From: Gammaproteobacteria bacterium
Lineage (GTDB): Bacteria > Pseudomonadota > Gammaproteobacteria > Pseudomonadales > Ketobacteraceae
Assembly (NCBI GenBank): GCA_013178375.1
Contig: JABLXQ010000010.1
Coordinates: 1 to 64,000, forward strand
Reading direction: 5' to 3'
Length of the DNA stretch: 64,000 bases
Shown here: positions 17,431 through 26,453 of the stretch, piece by piece
Layout: the number at the start of each line of letters is the position of its first letter
Position numbering within the stretch: position 1 is the stretch's first letter
Translations under genes and position numbers: made by a program
The notes under the pieces: generated by a model
Told to the model about the DNA's origin: nothing
What the model saw: only the letters and a program-made list of their open reading frames with translations
The model's database searches: none

Positions 17431-18291
17431 TCACTTGCCCAGTGCCACCTTCATGAACTCCGGCACGGCCAGCGCACCACGGTGAATGTCCACGTTGTAG
17501 TAGCGGGTGGCGAAGCTTTTGGCAGCGGAGTCGTCATCCCGGAAACGGGTCACCGAACCCTGCGGGCTGGCCATGGTGCAGGACCACCAGCCGGTCGGGT
17601 ACACCGGTTGCGGAAACGGCAGGGTATGGCACTGCTGGAAGCCAGCGGCCTTCATGTCCTGGTGAATCTTCTTGATGATGGTATCCGCGTGCAGGAGGGG
17701 CGACTCGCTCTGCTGCACCAGAATGCCTTCCGGTTTCAGCGCCTTGCGGCAATCCTTGTAGAAATCCACCGCAAACAGTCCTTCCGCCGGGCCCACCGGA
17801 TCGGTGCTGTCGATGATGATCACATCCAGGCTGCCGGGAGCGGCGTTGCGAACCCAGGCGATGCCGTCATCAAACAGCAATTCCGCGCGGGGATCATGGT
17901 TGGCATCGCACAGTTCCGGGAACCATTTTTCCGAGGCCCAGGTGACCCGTTCGTCGATGTCGATCTGGGTGCATTTCTCCACGCCCGGGTGCTTCAAAAC
18001 TTCGCGCAGGGTGCCGCAGTCACCACCGCCGATGATGGCTACGCGCCTGGGCTCCGGGTGGGTGAACAGGGCCGGGTGCGACATCATTTCATGGTATAGA
18101 AAGTTGTCCCGTTCTGTTAGCATCACGCAGCCATCCAGCACCATCAATTTGCCGAACGTACGGGTCTGGTAAACCTCCAGATACTGGTAACGGGTCTGCT
18201 CCTGATGCAGCTTTTCGGTGACGGCCAGGCCAAACGCGGTGCCTTCGTTGCCGAACACTTCGGTGAACCAATTTTCCTGGGATGACTTCAT
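17431..18291 (-). CDS. speE: Polyamine aminopropyltransferase (spermidine synthase)
   Basis: SpeE transfers an aminopropyl group from decarboxylated SAM to putrescine, giving spermidine. The 286-residue protein has the family's N-terminal beta domain, the GGGDCGTLREVLKHP motif that binds decarboxylated SAM, the DIDERV block, and the DSTDPVGPAEGLF active-site loop with the catalytic Asp. Tandem ATGs at 18294 and 18291 are equally possible; an upstream frame extension lacks a binding site. It diverges from speA, so both ends of the arginine-to-spermidine pathway start from one ~150-base promoter region. Confidence 0.95.
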   Translation of the reverse strand: MKSSQENWFTEVFGNEGTAFGLAVTEKLHQEQTRYQYLEVYQTRTFGKLMVLDGCVMLTERDNFLYHEMMSHPALFTHPEPRRVAIIGGGDCGTLREVLKHPGVEKCTQIDIDERVTWASEKWFPELCDANHDPRAELLFDDGIAWVRNAAPGSLDVIIIDSTDPVGPAEGLFAVDFYKDCRKALKPEGILVQQSESPLLHADTIIKKIHQDMKAAGFQQCHTLPFPQPVYPTGWWSCTMASPQGSVTRFRDDDSAAKSFATRYYNVDIHRGALAVPEFMKVALGK

Positions 18292-18438
18292 CATTGCTGG
18301 GGCCCCGTACTGAGGTGATGTCTGGGTGGATAGTATGGCGGTTGAAAACGCGCGCAACCATACCTGAAGCGATGGTGGCGGCCAAGTTTTTTACCTTCGG
18401 GCTTGAATGTGGCTCTTGAAACAGGAAAGACAGGATAA

Positions 18439-20337
18439 ATGGCGACTCCCCCGATTGAAGCAGCCCGCGACACGTACAGCATCGACAACTGGAGCGACGG
18501 CTATTTTGACATCAATGGCGAAGGCCAGATCGACGTGGGCACCGGCCCGGACGTGGGCCGCGTGGCGTTGTCGGCCGTGGTGGATGCCGCCCGGGTCGCC
18601 GGGCTGCGCACGCCGCTGCTGATCCGCTTCACCGATATCCTGCATGACCGTGTCACCAAGCTCAGCGGCGCTTTTGCCGGCGCCATGCAGCAGCTGGATT
18701 ACGATGCCGATTACACGGCGGTTTATCCCATCAAGGTGAACCAGCAGCGCCGGGTGGTGGAACAGATTTACGGCACCGCGGCGGGCCATCCCCGCTGCAG
18801 CGTGGGCCTGGAAGCGGGCAGCAAGCCGGAGCTGATGGCGGTGCTGGCGTTGAGCCGGGCCAATTCCGTGATCGTCTGCAACGGCTACAAGGATCGCGAG
18901 TTCGTGCGTCTGGCACTGATCGGCGAGAAGATGGGCCGCCGCGTTTACATCGTGGTGGAAAAGATGACCGAGCTGGCGCTGGTGCTGAAGGAGGCCGCCG
19001 CGCTGAATGTGCAGCCACGCATCGGCCTGCGCACCCGCCTCAGTTCCATCGGCAAGGGCAACTGGCAGAACACCGGCGGCGAGAAATCCAAGTTCGGCTT
19101 GTCTGCCACCCAGATCCTGGATGTGCTGGCCACTTTGCGCGAAGCCAATGCGCTGGACCGTCTGCAACTGCTGCATTTCCATCTGGGCTCCCAGATTTCC
19201 AATATTCGTGACATCCAGCGCGGCATGAAGGAAGCGTCGCGCTATTACTCGGCGCTGCGGCAGGCCGGCGCGGCGGTGGATATCGTCGACGTGGGCGGCG
19301 GCCTGGGCGTGGATTACGAAGGCACCAAATCCCGCAGCTTCTGCTCCATCAACTATTCGATGGAAGAATACGCCTACAATATTCTGCTGGCGTTACAGGA
19401 AGTGTGTGTGCAGGACGATTTGCCACTGCCGAATGTGATTTCCGAATCCGGTCGTGCGTTGACTGCCCACCACGCGGTGCTGGTGAGCAACGTGATTGGC
19501 GTGGAAAGCCCGGCGGCGCGCAAGCCCGACGAGCCTACTGCCGATGATCCTGTGGTGCTGCAGGAACTGGCGCGCTGCTATCACCAGATCGAGAGCGCTG
19601 CGCGGGGCCGGTCGCTGTCGGAGCTGTATCATGAAGTGGTGTACCGGCTCGGCGAATCCCAGGATATGTACACCCACGGTGTGTTGACGCTGGAACAGAA
19701 AGCGCAGGCGGAACAGATTTACGGCGCGGCGTGCCATTGCCTGCGCGAGAAACTGGATGCGTCGTCCCGTGTGCACCAGGACATCATCGACGAGCTGAAT
19801 GAAAAACTGGCGGATAAAATCTTTCTGAATTTCTCGCTGTTCCAGTCGATCCCCGATGCGTGGGGAATCGATCAGGTATTTCCGGTGTTGCCCATCAGCG
19901 GACTGGACCGGCCGCTGAACCGCCGCGGTATCGTGCAGGACATCACCTGCGATTCCGATGGCCGCATCGACAAATACGTGGATTCCGGTGATCTGGCTAC
20001 CAGCCTGCCGCTGCCAGCCTATGGCGAAGACGAGGAATTTTCGCTGGCGATTTTCATGGTGGGCGCGTACCAGGAAATTCTCGGCGACATGCACAACCTG
20101 TTCGGCGACACCGATGCGATTGATGTCACGCTGGATGGCAAGGGCGGCTTCAAGATCGTGAACATGCTGAAGGGCGACACGGTGGATCACATTCTGCGTT
20201 ATGTGGAATATGATCCCATGCAGTTGCAGCAGCAGATTCACGAGCAGTTGTTGATGACTGGTCTGAGCAAGGAACAGCAGAGCGAGTTTCTGGGTGAATT
20301 GCGCGAAGGGTTGGTGGGATACACCTATCTGGAGTAA
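18439..20337 (+). CDS. speA: Biosynthetic arginine decarboxylase SpeA
   Basis: PLP enzyme that turns L-arginine into agmatine, the first step of the putrescine and spermidine route. The 632 residues are close to the E. coli enzyme (658). The PLP lysine lies in YPIKVNQQ (~96-103), the phosphate-binding GGGLGVDYEGTKS segment near residue 285, and the C-terminal conserved DSGD and GAYQEILGDMHNLFGD motifs are present. The ATG follows GACAGGAT at good spacing. It diverges from speE and ends 6 bases from a convergent TonB receptor gene. Confidence 0.96.
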   Translation: MATPPIEAARDTYSIDNWSDGYFDINGEGQIDVGTGPDVGRVALSAVVDAARVAGLRTPLLIRFTDILHDRVTKLSGAFAGAMQQLDYDADYTAVYPIKVNQQRRVVEQIYGTAAGHPRCSVGLEAGSKPELMAVLALSRANSVIVCNGYKDREFVRLALIGEKMGRRVYIVVEKMTELALVLKEAAALNVQPRIGLRTRLSSIGKGNWQNTGGEKSKFGLSATQILDVLATLREANALDRLQLLHFHLGSQISNIRDIQRGMKEASRYYSALRQAGAAVDIVDVGGGLGVDYEGTKSRSFCSINYSMEEYAYNILLALQEVCVQDDLPLPNVISESGRALTAHHAVLVSNVIGVESPAARKPDEPTADDPVVLQELARCYHQIESAARGRSLSELYHEVVYRLGESQDMYTHGVLTLEQKAQAEQIYGAACHCLREKLDASSRVHQDIIDELNEKLADKIFLNFSLFQSIPDAWGIDQVFPVLPISGLDRPLNRRGIVQDITCDSDGRIDKYVDSGDLATSLPLPAYGEDEEFSLAIFMVGAYQEILGDMHNLFGDTDAIDVTLDGKGGFKIVNMLKGDTVDHILRYVEYDPMQLQQQIHEQLLMTGLSKEQQSEFLGELREGLVGYTYLE

Positions 20338-20343
20338 TCCGGT

Positions 20344-22383
20344 TCAATAGTCCCACACAAAACCCAGCCGCAGCTCACGGGTGCGGTTGGGTACGCCGTC
20401 CTCGATGCGACTGGTCTGGGTGGGCGTGTAGTAGTCTTCATTCAGCAGATTCAGGATTTCCACCTCGGTGCGCCATTCTGGCGTCCAGCGATAACCTGCC
20501 TTCAGATCCACGACGATGTAGCTGTCCAGTGTCTGCTTGCGGGCACCGTTGTCCACCAGGGTCTGCTGGTCGCTGTGATAGTAGGCGCTGATGCTGCCGT
20601 AAAATTTGTCGCGATCATACAGTCCGCTGAGGGAATAGAGATCGCGGGCTTCGCGGAAGAACGTGTCCGGCGTCTTCAGCAGCCAGGTGGCGGTGGCGAG
20701 CAGCTTGAAACCAGGCGCGATTTCCGCCTGCAGTTCGGCTTCCACGCCGTCGCTGACGTCCTGTTCGTCGCTGTTGGTGTAGACGCGCAGTCCGTTGACG
20801 ATGGCCTGGTCGATGGCGTTGTCGAATTCGTTGTAGAAATAGGTCAGGGAAAACAGGCCGCGCTCACGCTGATGGAGCCAGATCAGTTCGCTGGTCATCA
20901 CCGTTTCCGGTTTCAGGTCCGGATTGCCGCGAATCACCGGGTTGTTGGCGGTGTAGAGTTCCCCCGCCTGGGGTGCGCGGAACGCTTCGCCAGTCAGCAG
21001 CTTGAAGGTGTTGTGCTGATCCGGATGAAACAGCAGGCCCAATCGTGGACTGACGTTGTCGCCAATCTGGGCGTAGCGGTCATAGCGCAGGCTGGCGACG
21101 GTGCTCCAGTTTTTGCTCCAGTCCATTTGCCACTGGCCGTACAGGCCTGCCACGTCCATGTGGGATGCATCCATCACCGCGTATTCGAAACCGAAGTCGC
21201 CGTATTCGGTCAGGGGAAAATTGCCGCTGGCCAGTTCCCCCAGATCGTAGTTGCTGTAGCCATCGGCGCGGGTGATCTGCGGGCGTCGGTATTCGCCGCC
21301 GAACTGCAGGCTGCTGCGCCCGCTCATCTGCCAGTCGTTCTGCCAGGTCAGCCAGTATTCGGTGGAACGGATATCCGCTTTTATATCCACTGTGTCACCG
21401 CCGGGCAATGCCGTAACGCTCCCCTGGGGAGCCAGGCGGGAATATTTCCAGCCGGCGCCCAGCTGGCTGCTGATGGCGTCGTGCCAGTGCAGGTTTTGGG
21501 TCAGCAGCAGGCCAGCGAAGTCGGAATCGAATCCGTTGATCTCATTGTTGATGTTCCCCAGCACGTAGTAGTGGGGTGCTTCGGCGCGGGCGCCAATCAG
21601 CTGTAATTGCGTGTCGGCGCCGAGGGCCAGTTGCCATTGCAGGTACACACTGGACCAGGGATCGTCGGTGGCGGTGTGCGCGCTGCTCAGGGTGTCCTGC
21701 ACGTCAAAGTCTTCACCCTGGTCGTCACGGCCATGGAGCATCAGGCTGCTGCGCATCTGTTCGCCGCTGTAGGCATGCTGCACGTGGCCTTCCAGATGGC
21801 GGTGATCACCGGCGCTGAGGGCGAGCTCATTCACGTCATCCACGGTGATGATGTTGATCACGCCGGTAAAGGCATTGCTGCCATAGACCGCCGAGCCGGG
21901 GCCGCGAATGAATTCCACCCGGGCGATGTTGTCCAGTGGCAGCAGGGGTAGCGTGCTGTTGATGCCACTGGAGTAAAAGCCGTCGATCTTCATTCCATTC
22001 ACCAGTACCAGAATTTCCCGGTTGCTGGAGGCCACCCGGCGCCCTCGGATGGAACTGGCCTGGGCGACACTGCTGTCCGATGAGCGGTAGGACTGCATGC
22101 CGGGTACCCGGTTCATCAGGTCATCCAGCGAACTGACCGCCAGTGCCTGCAGGTCGGCGCGGGTGAACACGGTGACCGAGGCGGGCACGTCGCGCACGGA
22201 TTTTTCGGTCAGGGTGGAGCCGGTGACGGTCACCCGCGAAAGTTCTTCCAGTGACAGTTCGAACAGATCCTGCTGCGCTGCGCAGACCGGTGCCGGGCAC
22301 GCCAATGCGCTGCCGGCCAGCAGGGCAGCCAGCGCGGTGGATCGGAACGAACGGTGGGTCACTGACACGCAGCAGCTGTCCAT
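20344..22383 (-). CDS. TonB-dependent outer-membrane receptor, substrate unknown
   Basis: A 679-residue receptor: signal peptide (~1-36), TonB box VTVTG (~51-55), plug domain (~60-175, with the FIRGPGSAVYGSNAFTGVINIIT signature) and a beta-barrel ending in the aromatic residues WDY. It resembles colicin-I/siderophore-receptor-like proteins of the 'LeuSerLeuGluGluLeu' type (FELSLEELSRVTVTGS at the N-terminus), which import siderophores, haem or other chelates. No iron box or transport partner is nearby, so the ligand cannot be named. Confidence 0.85.
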   Translation of the reverse strand: MDSCCVSVTHRSFRSTALAALLAGSALACPAPVCAAQQDLFELSLEELSRVTVTGSTLTEKSVRDVPASVTVFTRADLQALAVSSLDDLMNRVPGMQSYRSSDSSVAQASSIRGRRVASSNREILVLVNGMKIDGFYSSGINSTLPLLPLDNIARVEFIRGPGSAVYGSNAFTGVINIITVDDVNELALSAGDHRHLEGHVQHAYSGEQMRSSLMLHGRDDQGEDFDVQDTLSSAHTATDDPWSSVYLQWQLALGADTQLQLIGARAEAPHYYVLGNINNEINGFDSDFAGLLLTQNLHWHDAISSQLGAGWKYSRLAPQGSVTALPGGDTVDIKADIRSTEYWLTWQNDWQMSGRSSLQFGGEYRRPQITRADGYSNYDLGELASGNFPLTEYGDFGFEYAVMDASHMDVAGLYGQWQMDWSKNWSTVASLRYDRYAQIGDNVSPRLGLLFHPDQHNTFKLLTGEAFRAPQAGELYTANNPVIRGNPDLKPETVMTSELIWLHQRERGLFSLTYFYNEFDNAIDQAIVNGLRVYTNSDEQDVSDGVEAELQAEIAPGFKLLATATWLLKTPDTFFREARDLYSLSGLYDRDKFYGSISAYYHSDQQTLVDNGARKQTLDSYIVVDLKAGYRWTPEWRTEVEILNLLNEDYYTPTQTSRIEDGVPNRTRELRLGFVWDY

Positions 22384-22413
22384 AGTGCAATTTTTTTGCA
22401 GATCCTGACGCTT

Positions 22414-22965
22414 TTATTGTTTAAAGCGTAGTCCAGGCGCCATCGCCCGCAGCCGGATATCGTGCAGAAAGCGCTCGATGGTGGCCTCATTGAGATCGGT
22501 GTCGTTGAGCAGGGGCAGGTCAGGAAAACGCGCGCGGATGCGCTGCGCGAACAGACCACTGCCCTGGCTGTCGAGCACCTGCTGCTGGGTGGGATCGAGC
22601 ACGGGGGTGGTGTTGAGACCGCAGCTGGGGGAGCGGCTTTGCAGGATGTAGCCGCACAGAGCGGGGTAGCTGTTGGCAAAGATGTCGGCTACGGTGAGCA
22701 GGCGCCCGGTTACATCCCGGTGCGGTTTGTCCCGCCCCAGGGCGCGGATGCCGTCTGCGGTCTGGATCAGATTGATGGGCGGGCGCGGAATGCCCATGCC
22801 GGCCACCGCTTCCGGACAGAACGGCAGCAGGCGACAATAGGGCGCGATCCGCTCGGCTACCAGCGCATTGAACTTGTCCAGGCCGTCATAGCGCACCCGC
22901 TGCCCGGTCAGACAGCTGCTGATGCCCACCAGGGGCAGATCGTCATTTATAGAAGGAGTCGTCAT
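22414..22965 (-). CDS. DUF523-family protein
   Basis: A 183-residue cytoplasmic protein with the DUF523 hallmarks: SSCLTGQRVRYDG near the N-terminus (~16-28), the CPE block (~50-52), the GIPRPP strand (~58-63) and the SRSPSCGL cysteine motif (~111-118). The conserved cysteines suggest metal or Fe-S binding, but the function is not established. The start ATG (22965-22963) overlaps the ATG of yjbQ on the other strand by two bases. Confidence 0.88.
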   Translation of the reverse strand: MTTPSINDDLPLVGISSCLTGQRVRYDGLDKFNALVAERIAPYCRLLPFCPEAVAGMGIPRPPINLIQTADGIRALGRDKPHRDVTGRLLTVADIFANSYPALCGYILQSRSPSCGLNTTPVLDPTQQQVLDSQGSGLFAQRIRARFPDLPLLNDTDLNEATIERFLHDIRLRAMAPGLRFKQ

Positions 22966-23389
22966 GGCCTGGTTTCAGCAATCCATCCAGTTACAGCCGC
23001 GCCGGCGCGGTTTCCACCTCATTACCCAGGAGATTCTGCCCCAGTTCGAGCGCGAATTGCGAACCTTCAACATCGGTCTGGCCCATTTCTTCCTGCAGCA
23101 CACGTCGGCATCGCTCACCATCAACGAAAACGCCGATCCGGATGTGCGGGGGGACTTTGAATCCCACTTCAACCGGCTGGCGCCGGAGAATGCGCCCTAT
23201 TTCACCCACACCCTGGAAGGGCCCGACGACATGCCTGCTCACCTGAAATCCAGCCTGCTGGGTTGCAGTCTCACGTTGCCCATTCAAGGTGGCACGCTGG
23301 CATTGGGGACCTGGCAGGGGATTTACCTGTGCGAGCACCGCAACCAGGGTGGCAGTCGCCACCTGTTGGTAACTCTGCAGGGGGAATAG
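22964..23389 (+). CDS. yjbQ: YjbQ / UPF0047 family protein
   Basis: A 141-residue protein of the YjbQ family with the family's SLTINENADPDVRGD motif (~48-62) and a His-containing LEGPDDMPAHLKSSLLG block (~79-95) that forms a metal-binding site in solved homologues. Members have been reported with weak thiamine phosphate synthase activity, but the true role is unclear. AGAAGGAG sits eight bases before the ATG. That binding site is inside the first codons of the divergent DUF523 gene. The frame extends upstream, but the ATG at 22964 gives the standard family N-terminus. Confidence 0.9.
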   Translation: MAWFQQSIQLQPRRRGFHLITQEILPQFERELRTFNIGLAHFFLQHTSASLTINENADPDVRGDFESHFNRLAPENAPYFTHTLEGPDDMPAHLKSSLLGCSLTLPIQGGTLALGTWQGIYLCEHRNQGGSRHLLVTLQGE

Positions 23390-23708
23390 CGCATAAAGAG
23401 CGCTTCCTGTAAGGTGCCGCCACCCGATTCTGCGGGAATAGTTTCCTGCCGGGGCAGCCCTGAATCAGTGCATGAATAGATTTATCAGTCTGAAAACTAA
23501 CGCTTTTTCGCGCTTCTGGATATAATTCCGCCGGCGCAAATTCTGTTTCGGAATAGCGATAATGCCTATTGGAAATAAAGCTATAGATGGCTGAATCCTT
23601 AGACAAAAATACCATCTAAAAAAGCAAAATATTTTTAGCAAAGCCCACTGGGTCGACTATAAATATCTTTACCTCTGCAAGCAGCCAAAATTATTGAGGA
23701 ACGTGACG
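23390..23708 (+). other. Upstream region of sutA
   Basis: About 320 bases without a gene, clearly more A+T-rich than the flanking DNA. A TATAAT at 23521-23526 could be a -10 element, without a good -35. If used, it would give sutA a long leader of ~180 bases, in which T- and A-rich segments (23600-23680) are unstructured by eye. No riboswitch motif was recognised. Confidence 0.4.
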
Positions 23709-23981
23709 ATGTCTGACTACGATGAAATCGATGAAACCGCAGTGGAACCCGTTGCAGGCGAAGAAGGCTCCGCTCTGCCCCCGGTGGAAGAACCGGCCCA
23801 GATCACTTTCGATGATGGCCGCGATCGCTCAGTGACTTCCCGCGAAGCTGAACGTAAACGGCTGGAAGATGACATGAAGCGCTTCCTGAGTGGCGGCGGC
23901 AAGATCACCCAGGTCGATCCCAACGTGCGGACCGATCCTCCGCGCAAGCCGGAATCCAACTACGGCAGCCGGCCGATCTGA
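23709..23981 (+). CDS. sutA: SutA-like RNA polymerase-binding transcriptional regulator
   Basis: A 90-residue, strongly acidic protein whose C-terminus carries the SutA-specific end, PNVRTDPPRKPESNYGSRPI, after a short helix (~47-63) and an acidic disordered N-terminus. In Pseudomonas aeruginosa, SutA binds RNA polymerase and raises expression of ribosomal and housekeeping genes during slow growth. GAGGA precedes the ATG at 23709; an in-frame start 15 bases earlier is less likely. It is a single gene with its own terminator. Confidence 0.88.
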   Translation: MSDYDEIDETAVEPVAGEEGSALPPVEEPAQITFDDGRDRSVTSREAERKRLEDDMKRFLSGGGKITQVDPNVRTDPPRKPESNYGSRPI

Positions 23982-24063
23982 CGAACCTCTGCTTGCAGGC
24001 AAGGATAGTGTTGAAAGGGTTACGTTGAACTCTTGTTGATTGCGAAGTGATTGGAATACTTTG

Positions 24064-24092
24064 AAACCCGGCCGCTGTGCCGGGTTTTTTTT
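24064..24092 (+). terminator. Intrinsic terminator after sutA
   Basis: AAACCCGGC pairs with GCCGGGTTT around a CGCTGT-type loop and is followed by a run of eight T, ~85 bases past the sutA stop. Confidence 0.92.
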
Positions 24093-24102
24093 GCCTGACG
24101 TT

Positions 24103-25515
24103 TTATTGGTACAAGCACTCTACATACAGCGTATTCACGTTGGAGCCGCCGTTCACTGGGCCGAACATGTCGGCGCTGGCAAAAATGCCGGAGCGGTGGT
24201 GCACCGAAAATCCGAAAAAACAGTGGCGGTAGTCTTCGCTGTCAATCATGTCGCCGATGCTGGCGTCAATGCTCACATCCAGATAGTTGAGCAGGTTAGA
24301 CGTGGTGGGATTTTTTTCTTCCAGGTTCACCTGTTCCATATAGGGTATTTCTTCCGCGTAGGAAATACCTTCGGCGAAACCGAAGCGGGTCAGTACGCTG
24401 TCGGACCAGGGGAAGTTGTTGTAGTAGAACTTGAAGGCGGCCACGTATTCGAAGAAATCGTCCTGGTAGCCGCGTTCGAAACGGCGCGCGACGCCGCCTT
24501 TCAGCCAGACCTCCCAGTTGCTGCCGAAGAACGTGTCCGACAGCTGGCGGCCCATGAATACGCTGATCAGACCCGGGCGGGTGGTGTCGTATTCCACGTC
24601 GCCGCGCACGATCTTGTTGAGTGTGACTTCGGTGCCGAAGCCGCCGGCCACGCGCACGAACCAGGGCTTGCCCGGGCCGTTGAGGAAATCGTAATCCGGC
24701 GCAGTGCGTTCCGCGTTTTCTTCCTCGAACTGTATCCGGTAGTTCAGGCCCAGCTTGAAAATATCCTGCTCGTCGGTGATGGGGCTGTCGTAGACGGTAT
24801 TGCCCAGCCGTTCGTACTCGATGTTGAAGGTGAGGAACTGGCGGCCGTCGATGTTGTAGCGTACGTCGGAACCGACGCGCAGGCTGGTGGATTCGTCAGC
24901 GTGGTAGACGGGGCGGTCCGGCAATGCGTCTTTGGCTTCCACGCCGAAGTAGTACTGGTTGTAATCCTGGGAATACCAGCTGACGCCGACCCAGGGCAGT
25001 ACGGTCCAGGCGCCGTGGTCATAGCGGCGGCTCCAGTTGAAGGACAGCACCTGGCCATTGTGGTTGCTGGAAATGTCGGAGGTGGCGTCGAACGTGAAGT
25101 CGCCCAGGGCGGTGACGCGGGTCAGGTCAATGCCGCCGTCCACGCTGTCTTCCCGTTCCATGCCGGTGAGGGCTTCCTTGTCTTCGTCGTTGTAGCCGGC
25201 AAAGCGGTAGCCGGCATAGAGGTTGGCGCGCCAGTCATCGTTGCGGAACAGGTGAATGCCGCCTTTGGTGCCTGCCAGAAACAGGGTCTCGCCGCTGTAG
25301 GTGAGCAGGGGGATGAAGTCGGAGTGGGTGGATTCGTCCTCGTAGGGCGAGACCTGGGTGCGCAGGGTGGCGGCAATCGACCAGCGCTGGCTGTAGTCGT
25401 CCGCCGGTAAATATGAAACGTCACCAATGGCCCGTACCGGCAGCGGGTGCAGCAGGATTGCCAGCAAAAACAGCAGGCTGGCGCCGGCGCGGGCAAGTTG
25501 GGGCAAGGTGACCAT
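24103..25515 (-). CDS. Outer-membrane beta-barrel protein: MipA/OmpV-like domain with PagL-like C-terminus
   Basis: A 470-residue exported protein. The N-terminus has a signal peptide (~1-30) followed by a MipA/OmpV-like barrel (~45-250) with the usual 'Tyr-Arg-Phe, Arg-Glu-Asp-Ser' loop and alternating aromatic strands. The C-terminal ~170 residues look like a second barrel whose end reads FGFSVHHRSGIF... GGSNVNTLY, reminiscent of the His/Ser and Gly-Ser-Asn strands of PagL-type lipid A deacylases. This assignment is by eye. If right, it is a two-domain envelope protein. The ATG at 25515 gives a normal signal peptide; a longer frame upstream adds 19 basic residues. Confidence 0.6.
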   Translation of the reverse strand: MVTLPQLARAGASLLFLLAILLHPLPVRAIGDVSYLPADDYSQRWSIAATLRTQVSPYEDESTHSDFIPLLTYSGETLFLAGTKGGIHLFRNDDWRANLYAGYRFAGYNDEDKEALTGMEREDSVDGGIDLTRVTALGDFTFDATSDISSNHNGQVLSFNWSRRYDHGAWTVLPWVGVSWYSQDYNQYYFGVEAKDALPDRPVYHADESTSLRVGSDVRYNIDGRQFLTFNIEYERLGNTVYDSPITDEQDIFKLGLNYRIQFEEENAERTAPDYDFLNGPGKPWFVRVAGGFGTEVTLNKIVRGDVEYDTTRPGLISVFMGRQLSDTFFGSNWEVWLKGGVARRFERGYQDDFFEYVAAFKFYYNNFPWSDSVLTRFGFAEGISYAEEIPYMEQVNLEEKNPTTSNLLNYLDVSIDASIGDMIDSEDYRHCFFGFSVHHRSGIFASADMFGPVNGGSNVNTLYVECLYQ

Positions 25516-25643
25516 GGCGCGGTCCCGTCCTCTGGGGGTGAATAAGGGGTGGAGCCTGAAAAGGCGCGCCATTGTACGGGCAATTCCGTTACGGAAAAAC
25601 CGCCTTGTTTGCGCTTTCTATCCTGTATTGCTTAGGCTGCGGA

Positions 25644-26357
25644 TCAGCTAGGCAGGGACTGTTCGATGGCGCGGATTGCGGCGGGAATCTGCGCCAGCCG
25701 GGTGACGGTGTGGGCCGGCCTGAAATCGTCCGGTGGCGGGGCGGCATAGTCACTTTTGAACCAGATGGTGTGGAAGCCGAGGGCGGCGGCAGCATCCACG
25801 TCTTCGTGGGGGTGATCGCCGATGTGCACGCATTCCTGTGGCTGTACGCCGGCGAAGTCGAGCGCCGCCAGGAACATGTCGGCGTGAGGCTTGGGGTTGG
25901 CCACGGTGTCGGCATTGAAGTGGGCGACGAAATACTGGCTGATGCCGACCCTTTCCAGGTGGGCGTTGCCGTTGGTGAGGGCGATCAGGCGGTAGTGGCG
26001 GCACAGTTCCTTCAGCATGTCTTCGCCGTCATGAAACAGCTGCACCTGATTGCGGTGGTGGAAGAACACCTCGAATGCCTGCTCGGACATGTGCGTGGCC
26101 TGATCGTGGGACAGGTTGGCGTCCAGAAACAGGCGGTGCAGCATTTTCTTGCGCAGGTAGGTGGGCTTGTGCGCGATGTCGGGGTGCTCGCTGACCACTG
26201 CTTTGCGCAATGCCATGAAGGCTTGCCGTTCCAGCCGTGCCACTGCTGCCGGCACCTGCTGTTCGATCCATTCGCGCATGGCATGGTCGGCCTTGACGAT
26301 GACAGGATCGATTTCCCACAGGGTGTTGTCGAGATCGAAGGTGATGAGTTTTATCAT
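25644..26357 (-). CDS. yigB: HAD-superfamily phosphatase, YigB-like
   Basis: A 237-residue haloacid-dehalogenase-type hydrolase with motif I FDLDNTLWEIDPV (~6-18, nucleophile Asp), motif II LTNGN (~120), and motifs III/IV with the conserved Lys and the HIGDHPHEDVDAA block (~175). In E. coli YigB hydrolyses FMN and sits directly after xerC, exactly as here. The ATG at 26357 (MIKLITFD) is the family start. It is the last gene of the lptM-lysA-dapF-DUF484-xerC block, separated from xerC by ~95 bases. Confidence 0.88.
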   Translation of the reverse strand: MIKLITFDLDNTLWEIDPVIVKADHAMREWIEQQVPAAVARLERQAFMALRKAVVSEHPDIAHKPTYLRKKMLHRLFLDANLSHDQATHMSEQAFEVFFHHRNQVQLFHDGEDMLKELCRHYRLIALTNGNAHLERVGISQYFVAHFNADTVANPKPHADMFLAALDFAGVQPQECVHIGDHPHEDVDAAAALGFHTIWFKSDYAAPPPDDFRPAHTVTRLAQIPAAIRAIEQSLPS

Positions 26358-26453
26358 GGCGGCCGGCGATGGTTGACTAGATGGCTGCATTCTACCCACT
26401 GTGCCGGCAACGCCGCTAAAGATTTGTTGCGGTCGACCAACGGTTTCGCGGTA

